Below the pieces are notes generated by a model. That model was not told the origin of the DNA. It ran no database searches and was given only the letters and a program-made list of their open reading frames with translations. From contig JAEPON010000005.1 of the NCBI GenBank assembly GCA_017642895.1, forward strand, positions 1 to 64,000: a stretch of 64,000 nt of DNA, read 5' to 3'. Shown here in pieces: positions 8,680-17,876 of this stretch. A program made the position numbers and the translations under genes. Within the stretch, counting starts at the first letter, position 1, and each line of letters starts with the position of its first letter. This stretch comes from Roseitalea sp. (lineage in GTDB: Bacteria > Pseudomonadota > Alphaproteobacteria > Rhizobiales > Rhizobiaceae).

Positions 8680-11600
8680 TCAGAACCTGATGGTCAACCC
8701 CGCCGATCCCCGGTGGTCGATGCCCGATCCCGAATAGCTGCCATCGTATCGGATGTGTGCAGACAGACGATCCGACATGTCGAACGCAGCCCCGACACCG
8801 ACCGCCAGACGATTGCGGTCGATCGGGGCTGAATTGGTGACAAAGCTTGCCGCGGCAACAGGGATCGATGACATCGACGTCGCGGACCGATCACCCAATA
8901 CGTGCTCCCATGCGATCCGCCCGTCAAAGGTGACGGAGGTCGAGCCAAGCGAACGGGTCATGCTGCCGGCCAGGCCAAGGCCGGTGATCACTTGCGTCAT
9001 GTCGGCACCGTCAACGGTCAGGTTGAGGACGCCCGCGCCCGTTTCGGTAAAGCCGTCGCGCTCAGCATAGACCGCATCGAGGGTCGCAAGCGGACCGAAG
9101 CTCACCGCGCCATAGCCCAACTGGCCGGAAACATCGTAAAATGCCTCCAAGGCGCCCGTGACGGCGTGGCCATCGGCCGAACCCAGCGCGGTGACTGCAC
9201 CGCCTCCAAAGGCGACCGGACGGGTGAAGTCATAGGATTGAAAGGCATAGGACAGGGCCGCCGACCAGCTGAGGGCCCCGGCCGACGAGGCGGCATAAAG
9301 GCCGAACTGGTAGCTGTCGATATCGGCCTTGGATGCGCCCACATCGACATCGGTCACCGTGTAGCCGAAGGCAGCGCCGATGATGACCGGCGCGGCATAC
9401 TGATCCAGCCGCCGTTCAAAGCCGAAGGCAAGGCCACCGGTAGTGCTGTCCCAGCCGGGTATTCCGCCGGACGCATCGACATCGGTGACCGCGCCAAGAC
9501 CGGCGCCCCACACGGCCCAGCGGCGTGGATCGGGCATGGCTGCGAACGGCGCATCGGGCACGTCGGCCGCAAAGGTGCTCCGAGCGCTCATTGCCGATAA
9601 TGCGTTGGCCGATTGTGAGCCGGACAGGTAGCCAAGGCTCAGCGTTTCGCCCGTGCCCGTGCCGGCCATGGCGCCGGACGCGACAAGCCCGCCCCGGCGC
9701 CGCAGCGTCTCGCCGAACAGCCGCGATGTCAAAGCACCGGCGCTCAGCGATGAGGGATGAACCCACTTGGCGGATTCGGTTCCGCGCCCGGTCAGGCCAA
9801 GTTGCACCGTGGTGGGCGTGTAGATGCCCACGAAATCCACATCGGGCACATTGTCGGTGATGTCCGAGAACGTGCCGGTGACACCGCCATCTGCCTCAAT
9901 GATGGTATAGCTTTGCCCACCAAAGTTGACACCGTCGATGATGGTAAAGACCGGATTTGAAAAGCTGCCGGGGGTTGCCAAGATTGCGATGGTGCCGCCA
10001 TTGATCGTCGCCGTGCCCGCCGCGTCGATCAGGTCGCTCGATCCCTGGTCATCCAATTCGACCTGATAGATCGATCCGGCATTGAAAACGATATCGCCGG
10101 CCACATTGAGCGTGCCGATTGAGTTGCCCGGTGCGATCGTTCCGCCATTGTTGGCAACAAATGAGCCCACCGTGCCGATACCGCCCAGAGTGCCGCCATT
10201 GACGGTGAAGGCTCCATTGGGCAGCGCTCCGTTGACGTTCAACAATCCGCCATTGACCGCAAAATTGTCGATCTCGGTGTTGGTGCCGGTCAGCGTCCAG
10301 GTCGAAGCGTCCTGTTTTTCCACCAGATCGAAGCCGAGATACTGCTCGCCTGAATTGGTGCCGTCGATGTCCAGCAGGGACACATCGAAACTGTCGGTGC
10401 CGTCTCCGCCGAGGATGAAGGTGTCTTCGCCGAGGCCGGCCAGAACGCGGCCTTGGACCACGCCGCCCGGTTGCAGCTCGAAGATATCGTCGATGGCGCT
10501 GTCAATGTCATAGACCAGCGCATCGAGCCCTTGCGCGGTGATGATGCCGGAATTGGCGAAATTGCCCTTGATGCCGTCACCGAGCACGATGCCGTCGGCG
10601 CCACCGTCGATGACGCCATGGTTCTGCACCGCCCGGCTGTTCAGGCCCGAGGCGCTGAAGCCGTCAAAAAAGTCGGGAGGTACGCTCCCTCTTATAATGC
10701 TGCCGTCGGGCGCGAGTTGGCCGAAGCGCGCGGGGTCATTGGTTAGATTGGTGAACCGGGAAATGACGAAGGCATCCGAATTGTCCCCAGATGTCGTCGA
10801 GGTGATGTTGTCGAGCACTATTGTGCTGAAGTAGTCATCGGCGAGGACGTAGCGGCCAAAGTTTTCGCCTAGCGTGTAACCATCGGAGTTATCGCCACTC
10901 GTCGTGACCGACGTGCTGAGACCCAGAAACGTCTGGTCGGAATTGGTCGCGCCGGGCCGCAAGCCCTGAACAAAGAAGCCGGGCGCGTTGTCTCCGTGCG
11001 TTTCTATGGCAATATTGACCATCGACATCGCATAAGAAGTCAGGTTGTTCTGCACCGCTACAGGCGCCACCGATGCCGGATCGACGGCTCCGATGGAAAA
11101 GCCGAAGGAACCGTCGCCGTACGTCGTGATATTGAAGTCGTCCATACTAATCACGGTCGAGCTTGCATCGATGCCGATGGCTTTGAATTCGAAGCCGCCA
11201 GAGTTCGCGCCGGTGGTGGTGATATCGAAATTAAGCCAATCGCTGGCCTGAACGGAGCTGGCGCCGAACCCGCCGCCGATGCTGATACCGGGGCTATTGG
11301 CACCTTCAGTTGAGATCGTCGTGTTGGCCCCGCTGATCGAGCTAGCGGAATCATCACCGCTGAAGCCCTCAACGACCAAGCCCCCGGAGTTGTCGCCTTG
11401 GGTGGCAAAAGTCAGATTATCGAAATTCAGCGTTTCCGCCGAGCCGCCAACGAGATGGCGCGACCGGAAGCCGGGGCTGTTGTTGCCCATGGTGGTAAAT
11501 GAGGAGTCGAAGATATCGATGGTCTGGACGGAACCGTTACCCAGAACATCGCCGTCTTCGACCGTCGAGAAGGCCGGTGCGTCATTGCCCTGGGTCGATG

Positions 11601-13053
11601 CGGTGACATCTGCCAATGCGAAAGTCGCGCTACTGTTGTCTGCGGCTCCGCTCAGAAAGATGGCGGTGGAGGCGTCGCCTTCTGTCTCGAAGGTGCTGGA
11701 CAAAAGAATGGCCGCGGCAGTGCTGCCAGCAGTAGCGCCATCGAAACGAACGGCATGGGCGTCCTCTCCACTGGATCTGGCAATCACACGTTCAAGAAAA
11801 ATCAATCCATCTGAGCTGTTCCCGGTCTGGATTGACAGCACGTCAGAATTGTCGCCTTCTGTGGTGAGTGTCGATTCCTGGATAGCTGCACTGATGCTCG
11901 ACAATCCGTCGGGCCGCAGTGAGAAAAGAGGTGAGTTGTCACCTTCCGTCCGGAAAATCGCGTCAGGCCCGTCAATCGTCAACACCGCGCTCGAGCGACC
12001 TGGACCGGTCATGACAATGCCTGGCGAATTGGTGCCCGTCGTCTCGATCAAAGGTATGGTGCTGCTGCCACCGACCGATTCAAACAGAAAATTCTGATTG
12101 TCCGCGATCACCGATATGGCAGCCGAGCCGTCGCCTGACGTTGCGATCTGCGAACCGCCATCCACGCGGACACCAAGTGCGGAATTGCCTGCGGCACTGA
12201 CAGCCGGCGAATCATTGCCCATCGTACCAACGACCCCGCCATTGTGGACGTAGAGTTCCCCCGCGCCACCGTCCCCGACGAGGAAGCCCGGCGTCGTTGG
12301 CAGCGTGGTCGAAAAGCTTCCGGCATCAACATTCACGCCGGTGGCAGACGCCCCCCGGCTGTCGATCGTGCCGAGCACCCATCCGGAAACTCCGGGCACG
12401 AACGGTCCGGTGATGGTGATGGTGTTGCCGTCTGAGCCACTGGCCAAACCGTCAATGAAGGGGGCGGGCAGCGTGGCGGGAGGTTGACCAGGAGTGAAAT
12501 CGAAGGCATCGCCATCAGTGGCAGCATTTCTTGCGACGTCCCGAACTTGAGCCGCTCGCACGGTAGCGACGCTTACAATTTGGTCGAGCAAAGTTCCGGT
12601 CGGAGCCGCTGCCGGGTTCAAGGCGATAGCTGTTCCATTGCCTGCCTCGATGAACCCGTCGACGTTGATCTCCGCACCCGAGCGCAGCTCGATCGCCGGG
12701 CCCGCATTGTTGGTGACGCCGGATCCAGGGCCGACATTGACCGTGACATCGTCCGACGTCGGGCCGATGATGCCGGCCGTATCCGGGTTCGGTGGCACGG
12801 CGTCGCAGGTGACCGTTTCGCCGGTGGTTGGGGCGTTGTTGTCGCACGCGGCATGGGCCGAATCGGATGGCATGGCCAGGACAGCCAGAACCGTGGCACA
12901 CGCTGTGCCCGCGCATAGTTTTTGCAGGTGCGATGCTATGGCGTGATCAGTGCTTCTAACGCCGCGCCGCACATTCCGGCCGTTTCCGCGATCGCCATGC
13001 GTGTGTGCCCGCCGGTTCTCGTTGCGTGTTCTGCGCAGTTCCATCCGCATCAT
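8680..13053 (-). CDS. Large type V autotransporter with repeated GDNS-type passenger
   Basis: About 1,457 residues. An unusually long, Arg-rich N-terminus precedes a hydrophobic signal core ending ...SDSAHA near residue 68, similar in idea to the extended signal peptides of large autotransporters. The passenger carries some 16 copies of a loose motif (T/E)xGxNSxGF (for example QGDNSGGL, MGNNSPGF, HGDNAPGF) spaced about 30-40 residues, a pattern expected of a beta-solenoid. An autotransporter-associated strand block (FTVNGGTLGGIGTVG, IAPGNSIGTLNVAGD) follows. The last 280 or so residues are the outer-membrane barrel, ending in GLTIRF with the required terminal Phe. The likely role is a surface adhesin. 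An upstream TTG at 13083 is possible, but AGGACGG ahead of the ATG pair at 13053/13050 is better. It is divergent from a TetR gene. Confidence 0.88.
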   Translation of the reverse strand: MMRMELRRTRNENRRAHTHGDRGNGRNVRRGVRSTDHAIASHLQKLCAGTACATVLAVLAMPSDSAHAACDNNAPTTGETVTCDAVPPNPDTAGIIGPTSDDVTVNVGPGSGVTNNAGPAIELRSGAEINVDGFIEAGNGTAIALNPAAAPTGTLLDQIVSVATVRAAQVRDVARNAATDGDAFDFTPGQPPATLPAPFIDGLASGSDGNTITITGPFVPGVSGWVLGTIDSRGASATGVNVDAGSFSTTLPTTPGFLVGDGGAGELYVHNGGVVGTMGNDSPAVSAAGNSALGVRVDGGSQIATSGDGSAAISVIADNQNFLFESVGGSSTIPLIETTGTNSPGIVMTGPGRSSAVLTIDGPDAIFRTEGDNSPLFSLRPDGLSSISAAIQESTLTTEGDNSDVLSIQTGNSSDGLIFLERVIARSSGEDAHAVRFDGATAGSTAAAILLSSTFETEGDASTAIFLSGAADNSSATFALADVTASTQGNDAPAFSTVEDGDVLGNGSVQTIDIFDSSFTTMGNNSPGFRSRHLVGGSAETLNFDNLTFATQGDNSGGLVVEGFSGDDSASSISGANTTISTEGANSPGISIGGGFGASSVQASDWLNFDITTTGANSGGFEFKAIGIDASSTVISMDDFNITTYGDGSFGFSIGAVDPASVAPVAVQNNLTSYAMSMVNIAIETHGDNAPGFFVQGLRPGATNSDQTFLGLSTSVTTSGDNSDGYTLGENFGRYVLADDYFSTIVLDNITSTTSGDNSDAFVISRFTNLTNDPARFGQLAPDGSIIRGSVPPDFFDGFSASGLNSRAVQNHGVIDGGADGIVLGDGIKGNFANSGIITAQGLDALVYDIDSAIDDIFELQPGGVVQGRVLAGLGEDTFILGGDGTDSFDVSLLDIDGTNSGEQYLGFDLVEKQDASTWTLTGTNTEIDNFAVNGGLLNVNGALPNGAFTVNGGTLGGIGTVGSFVANNGGTIAPGNSIGTLNVAGDIVFNAGSIYQVELDDQGSSDLIDAAGTATINGGTIAILATPGSFSNPVFTIIDGVNFGGQSYTIIEADGGVTGTFSDITDNVPDVDFVGIYTPTTVQLGLTGRGTESAKWVHPSSLSAGALTSRLFGETLRRRGGLVASGAMAGTGTGETLSLGYLSGSQSANALSAMSARSTFAADVPDAPFAAMPDPRRWAVWGAGLGAVTDVDASGGIPGWDSTTGGLAFGFERRLDQYAAPVIIGAAFGYTVTDVDVGASKADIDSYQFGLYAASSAGALSWSAALSYAFQSYDFTRPVAFGGGAVTALGSADGHAVTGALEAFYDVSGQLGYGAVSFGPLATLDAVYAERDGFTETGAGVLNLTVDGADMTQVITGLGLAGSMTRSLGSTSVTFDGRIAWEHVLGDRSATSMSSIPVAAASFVTNSAPIDRNRLAVGVGAAFDMSDRLSAHIRYDGSYSGSGIDHRGSAGLTIRF

Positions 13054-13182
13054 TGCGCTACCGTCCTGTCTGATTTGCTCCAAGCTTCAGTCGCTCACAG
13101 TCATCGAAAATTTATGGAGCTGCGATTCCTGTTTTCGTCAGTAAAAGCAGCGCTCAGAGTTAGGCAAGTCGAATGAAAGCGA

Positions 13183-13199
13183 TTTTTCGCAATGAAAAA
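13183..13199. promoter_or_regulatory. Palindromic element TTTTTCGC-A-ATGAAAAA, copy 1
   Basis: A 17-bp imperfect palindrome in the spacer between the divergent autotransporter and TetR genes. A second, perfect version lies 128 bp away at 13311. Flanking bases extend the dyad (AAGCG ahead, CGCTT after). It is a candidate operator for the neighbouring TetR protein or for the autotransporter promoter. This is inferred from symmetry and duplication only. Confidence 0.4.
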
Positions 13200-13270
13200 C
13201 GCTTGGTTACACAAGTATTGGGCACGCCTCTCAGAGCGTCTCAATTATCTTTTGATTTCAGTGACTTGAT

Positions 13271-13297
13271 GTCTGGGCGTCATTCCGTCGCCCAGAC
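13271..13297. repeat. Perfect 9-bp inverted repeat GTCTGGGCG / CGCCCAGAC
   Basis: Two perfect 9-bp arms are separated by 9 bp, in the middle of the autotransporter-TetR spacer. It could be an operator for a dimeric regulator or an RNA hairpin. There is no T-run after it, so it is not a simple terminator. Confidence 0.5.
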
Positions 13298-13310
13298 ATG
13301 CTGCTCCGAA

Positions 13311-13327
13311 TTTTTCGCAGCGAAAAA
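13311..13327. promoter_or_regulatory. Palindromic element TTTTTCGC-A-GCGAAAAA, copy 2
   Basis: A perfect 17-bp palindrome related to the element at 13183. Two copies of one palindrome in a divergent promoter region suggest cooperative binding by a dimeric repressor, plausibly the adjacent TetR-family protein. Confidence 0.45.
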
Positions 13328-13542
13328 TCACGGTTTCCTACCGCAGCGGCCTCGGTTGCTTGGATGGATCGGAGCTTCAAGAATCATCCAACGCCATGTC
13401 CAGCCGCCGCGATGCCAGAGGGATCGGGCATGCCCATGACACCCGATGCGGCTGTGCATATAAAGCAACGAGCAGCAACACTGGCCGCACCCGACCGCAG
13501 GGTAAGGTGGTGGTTCGGCAAACTGGAGGGGGGGTAACCAAG

Positions 13543-14181
13543 ATGAACGACCGTGATCAAGCGCACAGCAAGAAAACGCAGATTCTGCAAGCCACCGCGA
13601 CGTTGCTGTCCAACCGCGGCGTGCAGAACTTCTCCTTTGAGAGCGTGGCCGAAGAAGCTGGCCTGTCGCGCCAACTGGTCCGATACTACTATCCCGACCG
13701 CGATGTGTTGATTGCCGATTTGTGCGACTACCTCGCCGGCACCTATCGCGAAATATTGCTGGCGGGCATCGTCGATATCGGCGAAGTGGGCCGTCTCGAC
13801 TTCTTCCTGGATTTCTTCTTCGACCTGTCCAAGGATCATCCGATGCCCGTGGACCTTGAAGCCTATGATGGCATGGTCGCCTATTCCGTGGGCTCCGAAT
13901 TGGTGCGGGACCGTATGTGCGACCGCTACCAGACGCTGGGCGAAGTCATGATGCATGAATTGGTCATTGCGCATCCCAAGCTCAGCGAGGCGGCCTGCAA
14001 GGAGCTGTCATTCATGTTCGTCTCTATGATGCACGCGCATTGGAGTTTTGTCGCAAGCCTTGGCTATTCCCGCCAGCACAGCCTCCTGGCCCGGAAGTCA
14101 TTCGATCGATTGATCAGGTCCTATGTCAGGGACTCGCCAACGGCTCCACTGATCGAAAAACCGTGGTCGAGGGGCAGATGA
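13543..14181 (+). CDS. TetR-family transcriptional regulator
   Basis: 212 residues. The helix-turn-helix lies at about residues 28-50 (SVAEEAGLSRQLVRYYYPDRD), with a helical ligand domain after it. The start at MNDRDQAHSKK is supported by a strong GGAGGGGGG site about 9 nt upstream. The open frame reaches back to 13360 but that part has no family character. It is divergent from the autotransporter gene, with duplicated palindromes between them, so it may control the autotransporter. The ligand is unknown. Confidence 0.85.
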   Translation: MNDRDQAHSKKTQILQATATLLSNRGVQNFSFESVAEEAGLSRQLVRYYYPDRDVLIADLCDYLAGTYREILLAGIVDIGEVGRLDFFLDFFFDLSKDHPMPVDLEAYDGMVAYSVGSELVRDRMCDRYQTLGEVMMHELVIAHPKLSEAACKELSFMFVSMMHAHWSFVASLGYSRQHSLLARKSFDRLIRSYVRDSPTAPLIEKPWSRGR

Positions 14182-14591
14182 TGGGTTTGCTGCGACGGCG
14201 GGAGCGACATTCAGCTTCTATATGTCGTTGCGCCAGTTCGTTTCCCAGACGGCGTTGGTGGCAGCGCTGTTGAGTTCTGGAAGACGCCACCGGCAATCCC
14301 AAGGTCTGCACAAGTCAAACTGTGCCGTTCCGACTTGCGAGCGCTGAGCGTGGCTCAGTTTGCAACGATAAAATCGCTCGAACAGAAAGCATTGAGAGAC
14401 TTGTATAGAAATGGGCGATTTCAGGTACGGACACCCTGCCAAGAGGCGTCTTTGCTACGTTGTAATCTGTAAGGCATCGACGAACATCGTGGTCTCTCGG
14501 CACAAACCGTTTCCCACCGATTTCAGCTTGATTTCACTGCACCGCTTACGTCTGCATTGGGGAGATCGGACCGGGATGGGATAAGCACACT
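14182..14591. other. Non-coding stretch upstream of the polysaccharide genes
   Basis: About 410 bp between the TetR gene and the candidate promoter of the alg44-like gene. Small open frames are present on the minus strand but lack family features or good start sites. No repeats, RNA genes or terminator-like hairpins were recognised. Confidence 0.5.
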
Positions 14592-14621
14592 TTGCAGACC
14601 CTTGTGTGACCAGACTATACT
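14592..14621 (+). promoter_or_regulatory. Candidate sigma-70-type promoter for the alg44-alg8 genes
   Basis: TTGCAG is followed after 18 bp by TATACT. This is the best -35/-10 pair in the spacer and predicts a leader of roughly 80 nt before the GTG start at 14708. Confidence 0.4.
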
Positions 14622-14707
14622 TCTGAGACGCCCGCTATACGGTTCCCACAGCCGGACGTTCCTTCGAATGCGATATCAAACTCGCGCATCCGAAAGGAGT
14701 GGAGCTG

Positions 14708-16159
14708 GTGAAAATTCGTCATGAACGCCCAATGCCGGACCTGTCGTTTCAGGTGCGCGCCCCGCTTGGCCTCGAACTTTCAACAGGTGAGGCGGTGACC
14801 GTCGAGAACTGGTCGCTACAAGGCTTTGAGTTTCCTGGCACCAGCGACATCCTGCCCAAAGAGGCGACTCTTTCGATCCCGTTTCAAGGCGTTGATATCC
14901 GCTTCCCGGTCAAGCTGGACAGCGAGCCGGGCACCCGGTTTCTGACATTTGAGGCGTTGACCGGCCGTCAGCGCGAAACGCTTGCCGTGTTCTACCGCTC
15001 GATCCTGTCGGGGCGGATGGCCGCGACCGACGATATCATCACCAGCCTCGATACGCCGGTTGACCTTGTGCCGATGGAGGAAACAGAGGCGGAAAAGACG
15101 GTCGCGGTTTCAAGAACCTTGCCGCGCGCGTTTCGCATTGTCTGGAACCTTTGCGTTTATGCCGTGCTCGCCACGCTGGTGTTCGGTTTGATGGGCGGCC
15201 AGGTTGCATCGCTGCTCGACAAGATCGACGTCGATCGCGGGCGTGTGGTTGCGCCTGTGCTGCCTCACGTTGCACCGACCGATGCCTTCGTGCGCGAAAT
15301 CCGCGTGGCCCCCGGCGACAATGTGCGTGCCGGTGATGTGCTGATGGTGCTGGGCGACGCCAGTCTTGATGATGCCATTGCCAACGCACGGCAGCGCGGC
15401 AACACGGTCGCCCGCAAACTGCGGAACGCCGAAACGGCGTTCGCAGAGCTGCGTGTGGCGATGGGGGACGAAAGTGAGCCAGCACTGCCTATCACGGCGC
15501 GCCATGCTCTTGCCGCGCGCTTCCAGGCCGAATTCTTTGCCGATGGCGACACCGAGAACATGCACAAGCTTTGGCTGTCTCTGCGAGACATCAATGGTGA
15601 ACTAGCGCCGGCGTTTGCGCCGGACACGGTGATTGCGGAACGTCTGCATGCGTTGATCGGCGAACTTGAAACAGAACTCGCCGATCTGCGCGAGATCGAA
15701 GCGCTGCGCGAAAAACGTCAGGACGAAGCGCGCGTCGTCGCACTGTTTGACGGAACTGTTCTGGATATCGCTGCGCACGAGGACCAGTTCGTCACGGAGA
15801 ATGCGGCCGTACTGCAGCTTGAGCACAACGAGCCGCGTACGATGCTGGGCTGGGTCAGCTCTGAAGTGGCCGACCGGGTTCATCTTGGCCAGCGTGTCGG
15901 AATCTCGTTTGCGAACGGCGATCAGGTGCTGAGCGCGGAAGGACGTGTTGCTGATGTCGTTGCGGGCCCCGACCCAGGGCAACCCAATGCATTTGGCATG
16001 CTGGTGACCATTGCACCGACCGGTATGGACACCGACACGTTGCGCGAGACGTTTCCTGCCGATGCGCCGGTCAGCTTGACCATTCATCGCGACCGGCTGA
16101 CGCGCATTGATGATTGGGTCGTGGAGCAGGCCCACGCCGCTTGGGGCATGTTCCAATGA
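14708..16159 (+). CDS. Alg44-like PilZ/membrane-fusion protein of a polysaccharide synthase
   Basis: 483 residues from a GTG placed 9 nt after AAGGAG. Residues about 1-100 are PilZ-like, with the second c-di-GMP motif as NWSLQG. The first arginine motif is only RHER (RxxR rather than RxxxR). A single membrane helix follows (VYAVLATLVFGLMGGQVASLL, shown here in outline). The rest is an HlyD-like periplasmic region, with a split lipoyl/barrel-sandwich (VREIRVAPGDNVRAGDVLM; LFDGTVLDIAAHEDQFV) and a coiled coil between. This is the architecture of Pseudomonas Alg44, the c-di-GMP-binding co-polymerase of alginate. The stop overlaps the start of the Alg8-like gene (ATGA), so the two subunits are translationally coupled. 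In Pseudomonas the order is the reverse (alg8-alg44). Confidence 0.82.
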   Translation: MKIRHERPMPDLSFQVRAPLGLELSTGEAVTVENWSLQGFEFPGTSDILPKEATLSIPFQGVDIRFPVKLDSEPGTRFLTFEALTGRQRETLAVFYRSILSGRMAATDDIITSLDTPVDLVPMEETEAEKTVAVSRTLPRAFRIVWNLCVYAVLATLVFGLMGGQVASLLDKIDVDRGRVVAPVLPHVAPTDAFVREIRVAPGDNVRAGDVLMVLGDASLDDAIANARQRGNTVARKLRNAETAFAELRVAMGDESEPALPITARHALAARFQAEFFADGDTENMHKLWLSLRDINGELAPAFAPDTVIAERLHALIGELETELADLREIEALREKRQDEARVVALFDGTVLDIAAHEDQFVTENAAVLQLEHNEPRTMLGWVSSEVADRVHLGQRVGISFANGDQVLSAEGRVADVVAGPDPGQPNAFGMLVTIAPTGMDTDTLRETFPADAPVSLTIHRDRLTRIDDWVVEQAHAAWGMFQ

Positions 16160-17742
16160 GTGCGCCCGAAAGCGAATATGCGTTCGACAAGGATCTGACC
16201 GCGCGCCTGCGCGATCTGAGCGGCCCGGCGCCGCGGGGTTTCAAACGGTGGTCTGTGGGCAAGATTTTCTGCCTGATGGTGTTCGCCCAGATCATCTTCT
16301 TTCTGCTTTTTGCCGTGCCAAACAGGTTCTTTGAGCCGGGTGTCATGCACATCACGGTCATTCTCGGCATTTTGGGCATATGGCGGTTTGGCTGGTGGTT
16401 CACGCATGCGGTGCGTGCCGAGATCTACAGCCGCCTGCGTTGGCCCAACATGCGCGCGGAAGCGGAAGCGGTCTGGAAAAGCGGCTGGCGGCCTCGCCGG
16501 CTGCACATCCAGATGACCACCTATTACGAGGAACCGGCCATCACCAAACGTGTGATCGGTTCAATCCTCGGCCAGATCCGCCGCGCGGGCATTCCAACGA
16601 CACTCTATGTCGGAACCGGCTCGGCCTATGATGAGATGATCATCCGCTCGTTCATGGAGACCCACGCCCAGGACATTCCCGACGATCTGGCCGAACTGGT
16701 CTTTCTTCGCCAGAACCAGCCAGGCAAGCGCATGGCAATCGGCATGATCCTGCGGTCGATCAACCGCAATGGTGTCGATCCCGACGATCTGGTCATCTTC
16801 ATGGATGGTGATGCGCTCTTCGGCAACGACGTGCTGGAAAAGACCCTCTCAATGTTTGGGGCCGATCCCGAGCTTCAGGCACTGACCACCGACGAGGAAG
16901 TGATCTGCTACGGCCCGAAATGGATTGGCGCATGGCTCAACATGCGCTTCGCCCAGCGGCGGCTGGCCATGCAGAGCCATGCCTTGTCCGGCAAGGTTCT
17001 GACACTGACCGGCCGTATGTCCGTTTTTCGTGCACAGCACATGCGTTCGGAGCGCTTCATCCGGACCATTGAAGCCGATCATCTTGATCACTGGCTTTGG
17101 GGGCGTTTCCGGTTCCTGTCAGGCGATGACAAGTCGACCTGGTACCACATGCTCACCTGCGGCGCGAAGATGACGTATGTGCCCGATGCGACTGTCTACA
17201 CGATCGAGGTGATCAAGGAGAACGGTCTTGAGCGCATGGTCCAGAACTTCCGCCGCTGGTCTGGCAACATGCTGCGAAACGGCAGCCGTGCAATCGCACT
17301 TGGCCCGCGCAAGGTGAACCCCTTCATCTGGTGGTGCGTCGTTGATCAGCGGATCGCGATGTGGACCATGATGGTGTCGCCGACACTCGCCATCCTCGCC
17401 GCGCTGCAAGACCCGTTCTATCTGTGGTCATGCCTGATCTGGGTCGCCTTCAGCCGGCTGGTCTTGTGCCTGTTTTTGTTCCGCTACAGCCGCGAGGTCG
17501 ATCTCAGTTGGCCCTTCATCCTCTATCTCAATCAGGTCATCAATGCATCGGTGAAGATTTTCATGGTCTTCCATCTGTCCAAGCAGAAATGGTCCAACCG
17601 GGGCAACCAGACGGCCGGCGGCGGAAAGGGCTGGGTGGCAAGACTGCAAAATGGCATCGCCAAGGCTCAGCTCCTTGTCTCGGTCTCAACGTTCATCACC
17701 GTCCTTGCCATGTATATCGGCCTTGTGCCGACGCCGGTTTGA
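16156..17742 (+). CDS. Alg8-like family 2 glycosyltransferase (polymannuronate synthase)
   Basis: 528 residues. Two N-terminal membrane segments (about residues 38-75) precede a cytoplasmic GT2 domain with nucleotide-sugar DxD as IFMDGDALFG and the acceptor/general-base region GRFRFLSGDDKSTWY. It then has RRWSGNMLRNG, equivalent to the Q/RxxRW motif, and several C-terminal membrane helices. LTLTGRMSVFRA and RFRFLSGDDKS match segments I recall as nearly invariant in Pseudomonas Alg8. The predicted reaction is polymerisation of GDP-mannuronate with secretion through the membrane, activated by c-di-GMP via the Alg44-like partner. AlgA and AlgD, which make GDP-mannuronate, lie directly downstream and support this over a beta-glucan synthase. 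Confidence 0.85.
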   Translation: MSAPESEYAFDKDLTARLRDLSGPAPRGFKRWSVGKIFCLMVFAQIIFFLLFAVPNRFFEPGVMHITVILGILGIWRFGWWFTHAVRAEIYSRLRWPNMRAEAEAVWKSGWRPRRLHIQMTTYYEEPAITKRVIGSILGQIRRAGIPTTLYVGTGSAYDEMIIRSFMETHAQDIPDDLAELVFLRQNQPGKRMAIGMILRSINRNGVDPDDLVIFMDGDALFGNDVLEKTLSMFGADPELQALTTDEEVICYGPKWIGAWLNMRFAQRRLAMQSHALSGKVLTLTGRMSVFRAQHMRSERFIRTIEADHLDHWLWGRFRFLSGDDKSTWYHMLTCGAKMTYVPDATVYTIEVIKENGLERMVQNFRRWSGNMLRNGSRAIALGPRKVNPFIWWCVVDQRIAMWTMMVSPTLAILAALQDPFYLWSCLIWVAFSRLVLCLFLFRYSREVDLSWPFILYLNQVINASVKIFMVFHLSKQKWSNRGNQTAGGGKGWVARLQNGIAKAQLLVSVSTFITVLAMYIGLVPTPV

Positions 17743-17876
17743 TTTCGCCACGGTGGTCTATTCATTCGGATAGCCGCTCATCCCAATGCGTGGATGAACT
17801 CTCCTCTCGGGCAGAAGATCACACAATTTCAATTCATTAGAGAGGCTGCAGTTGAACGCTGATTGGAGTCTGACCG

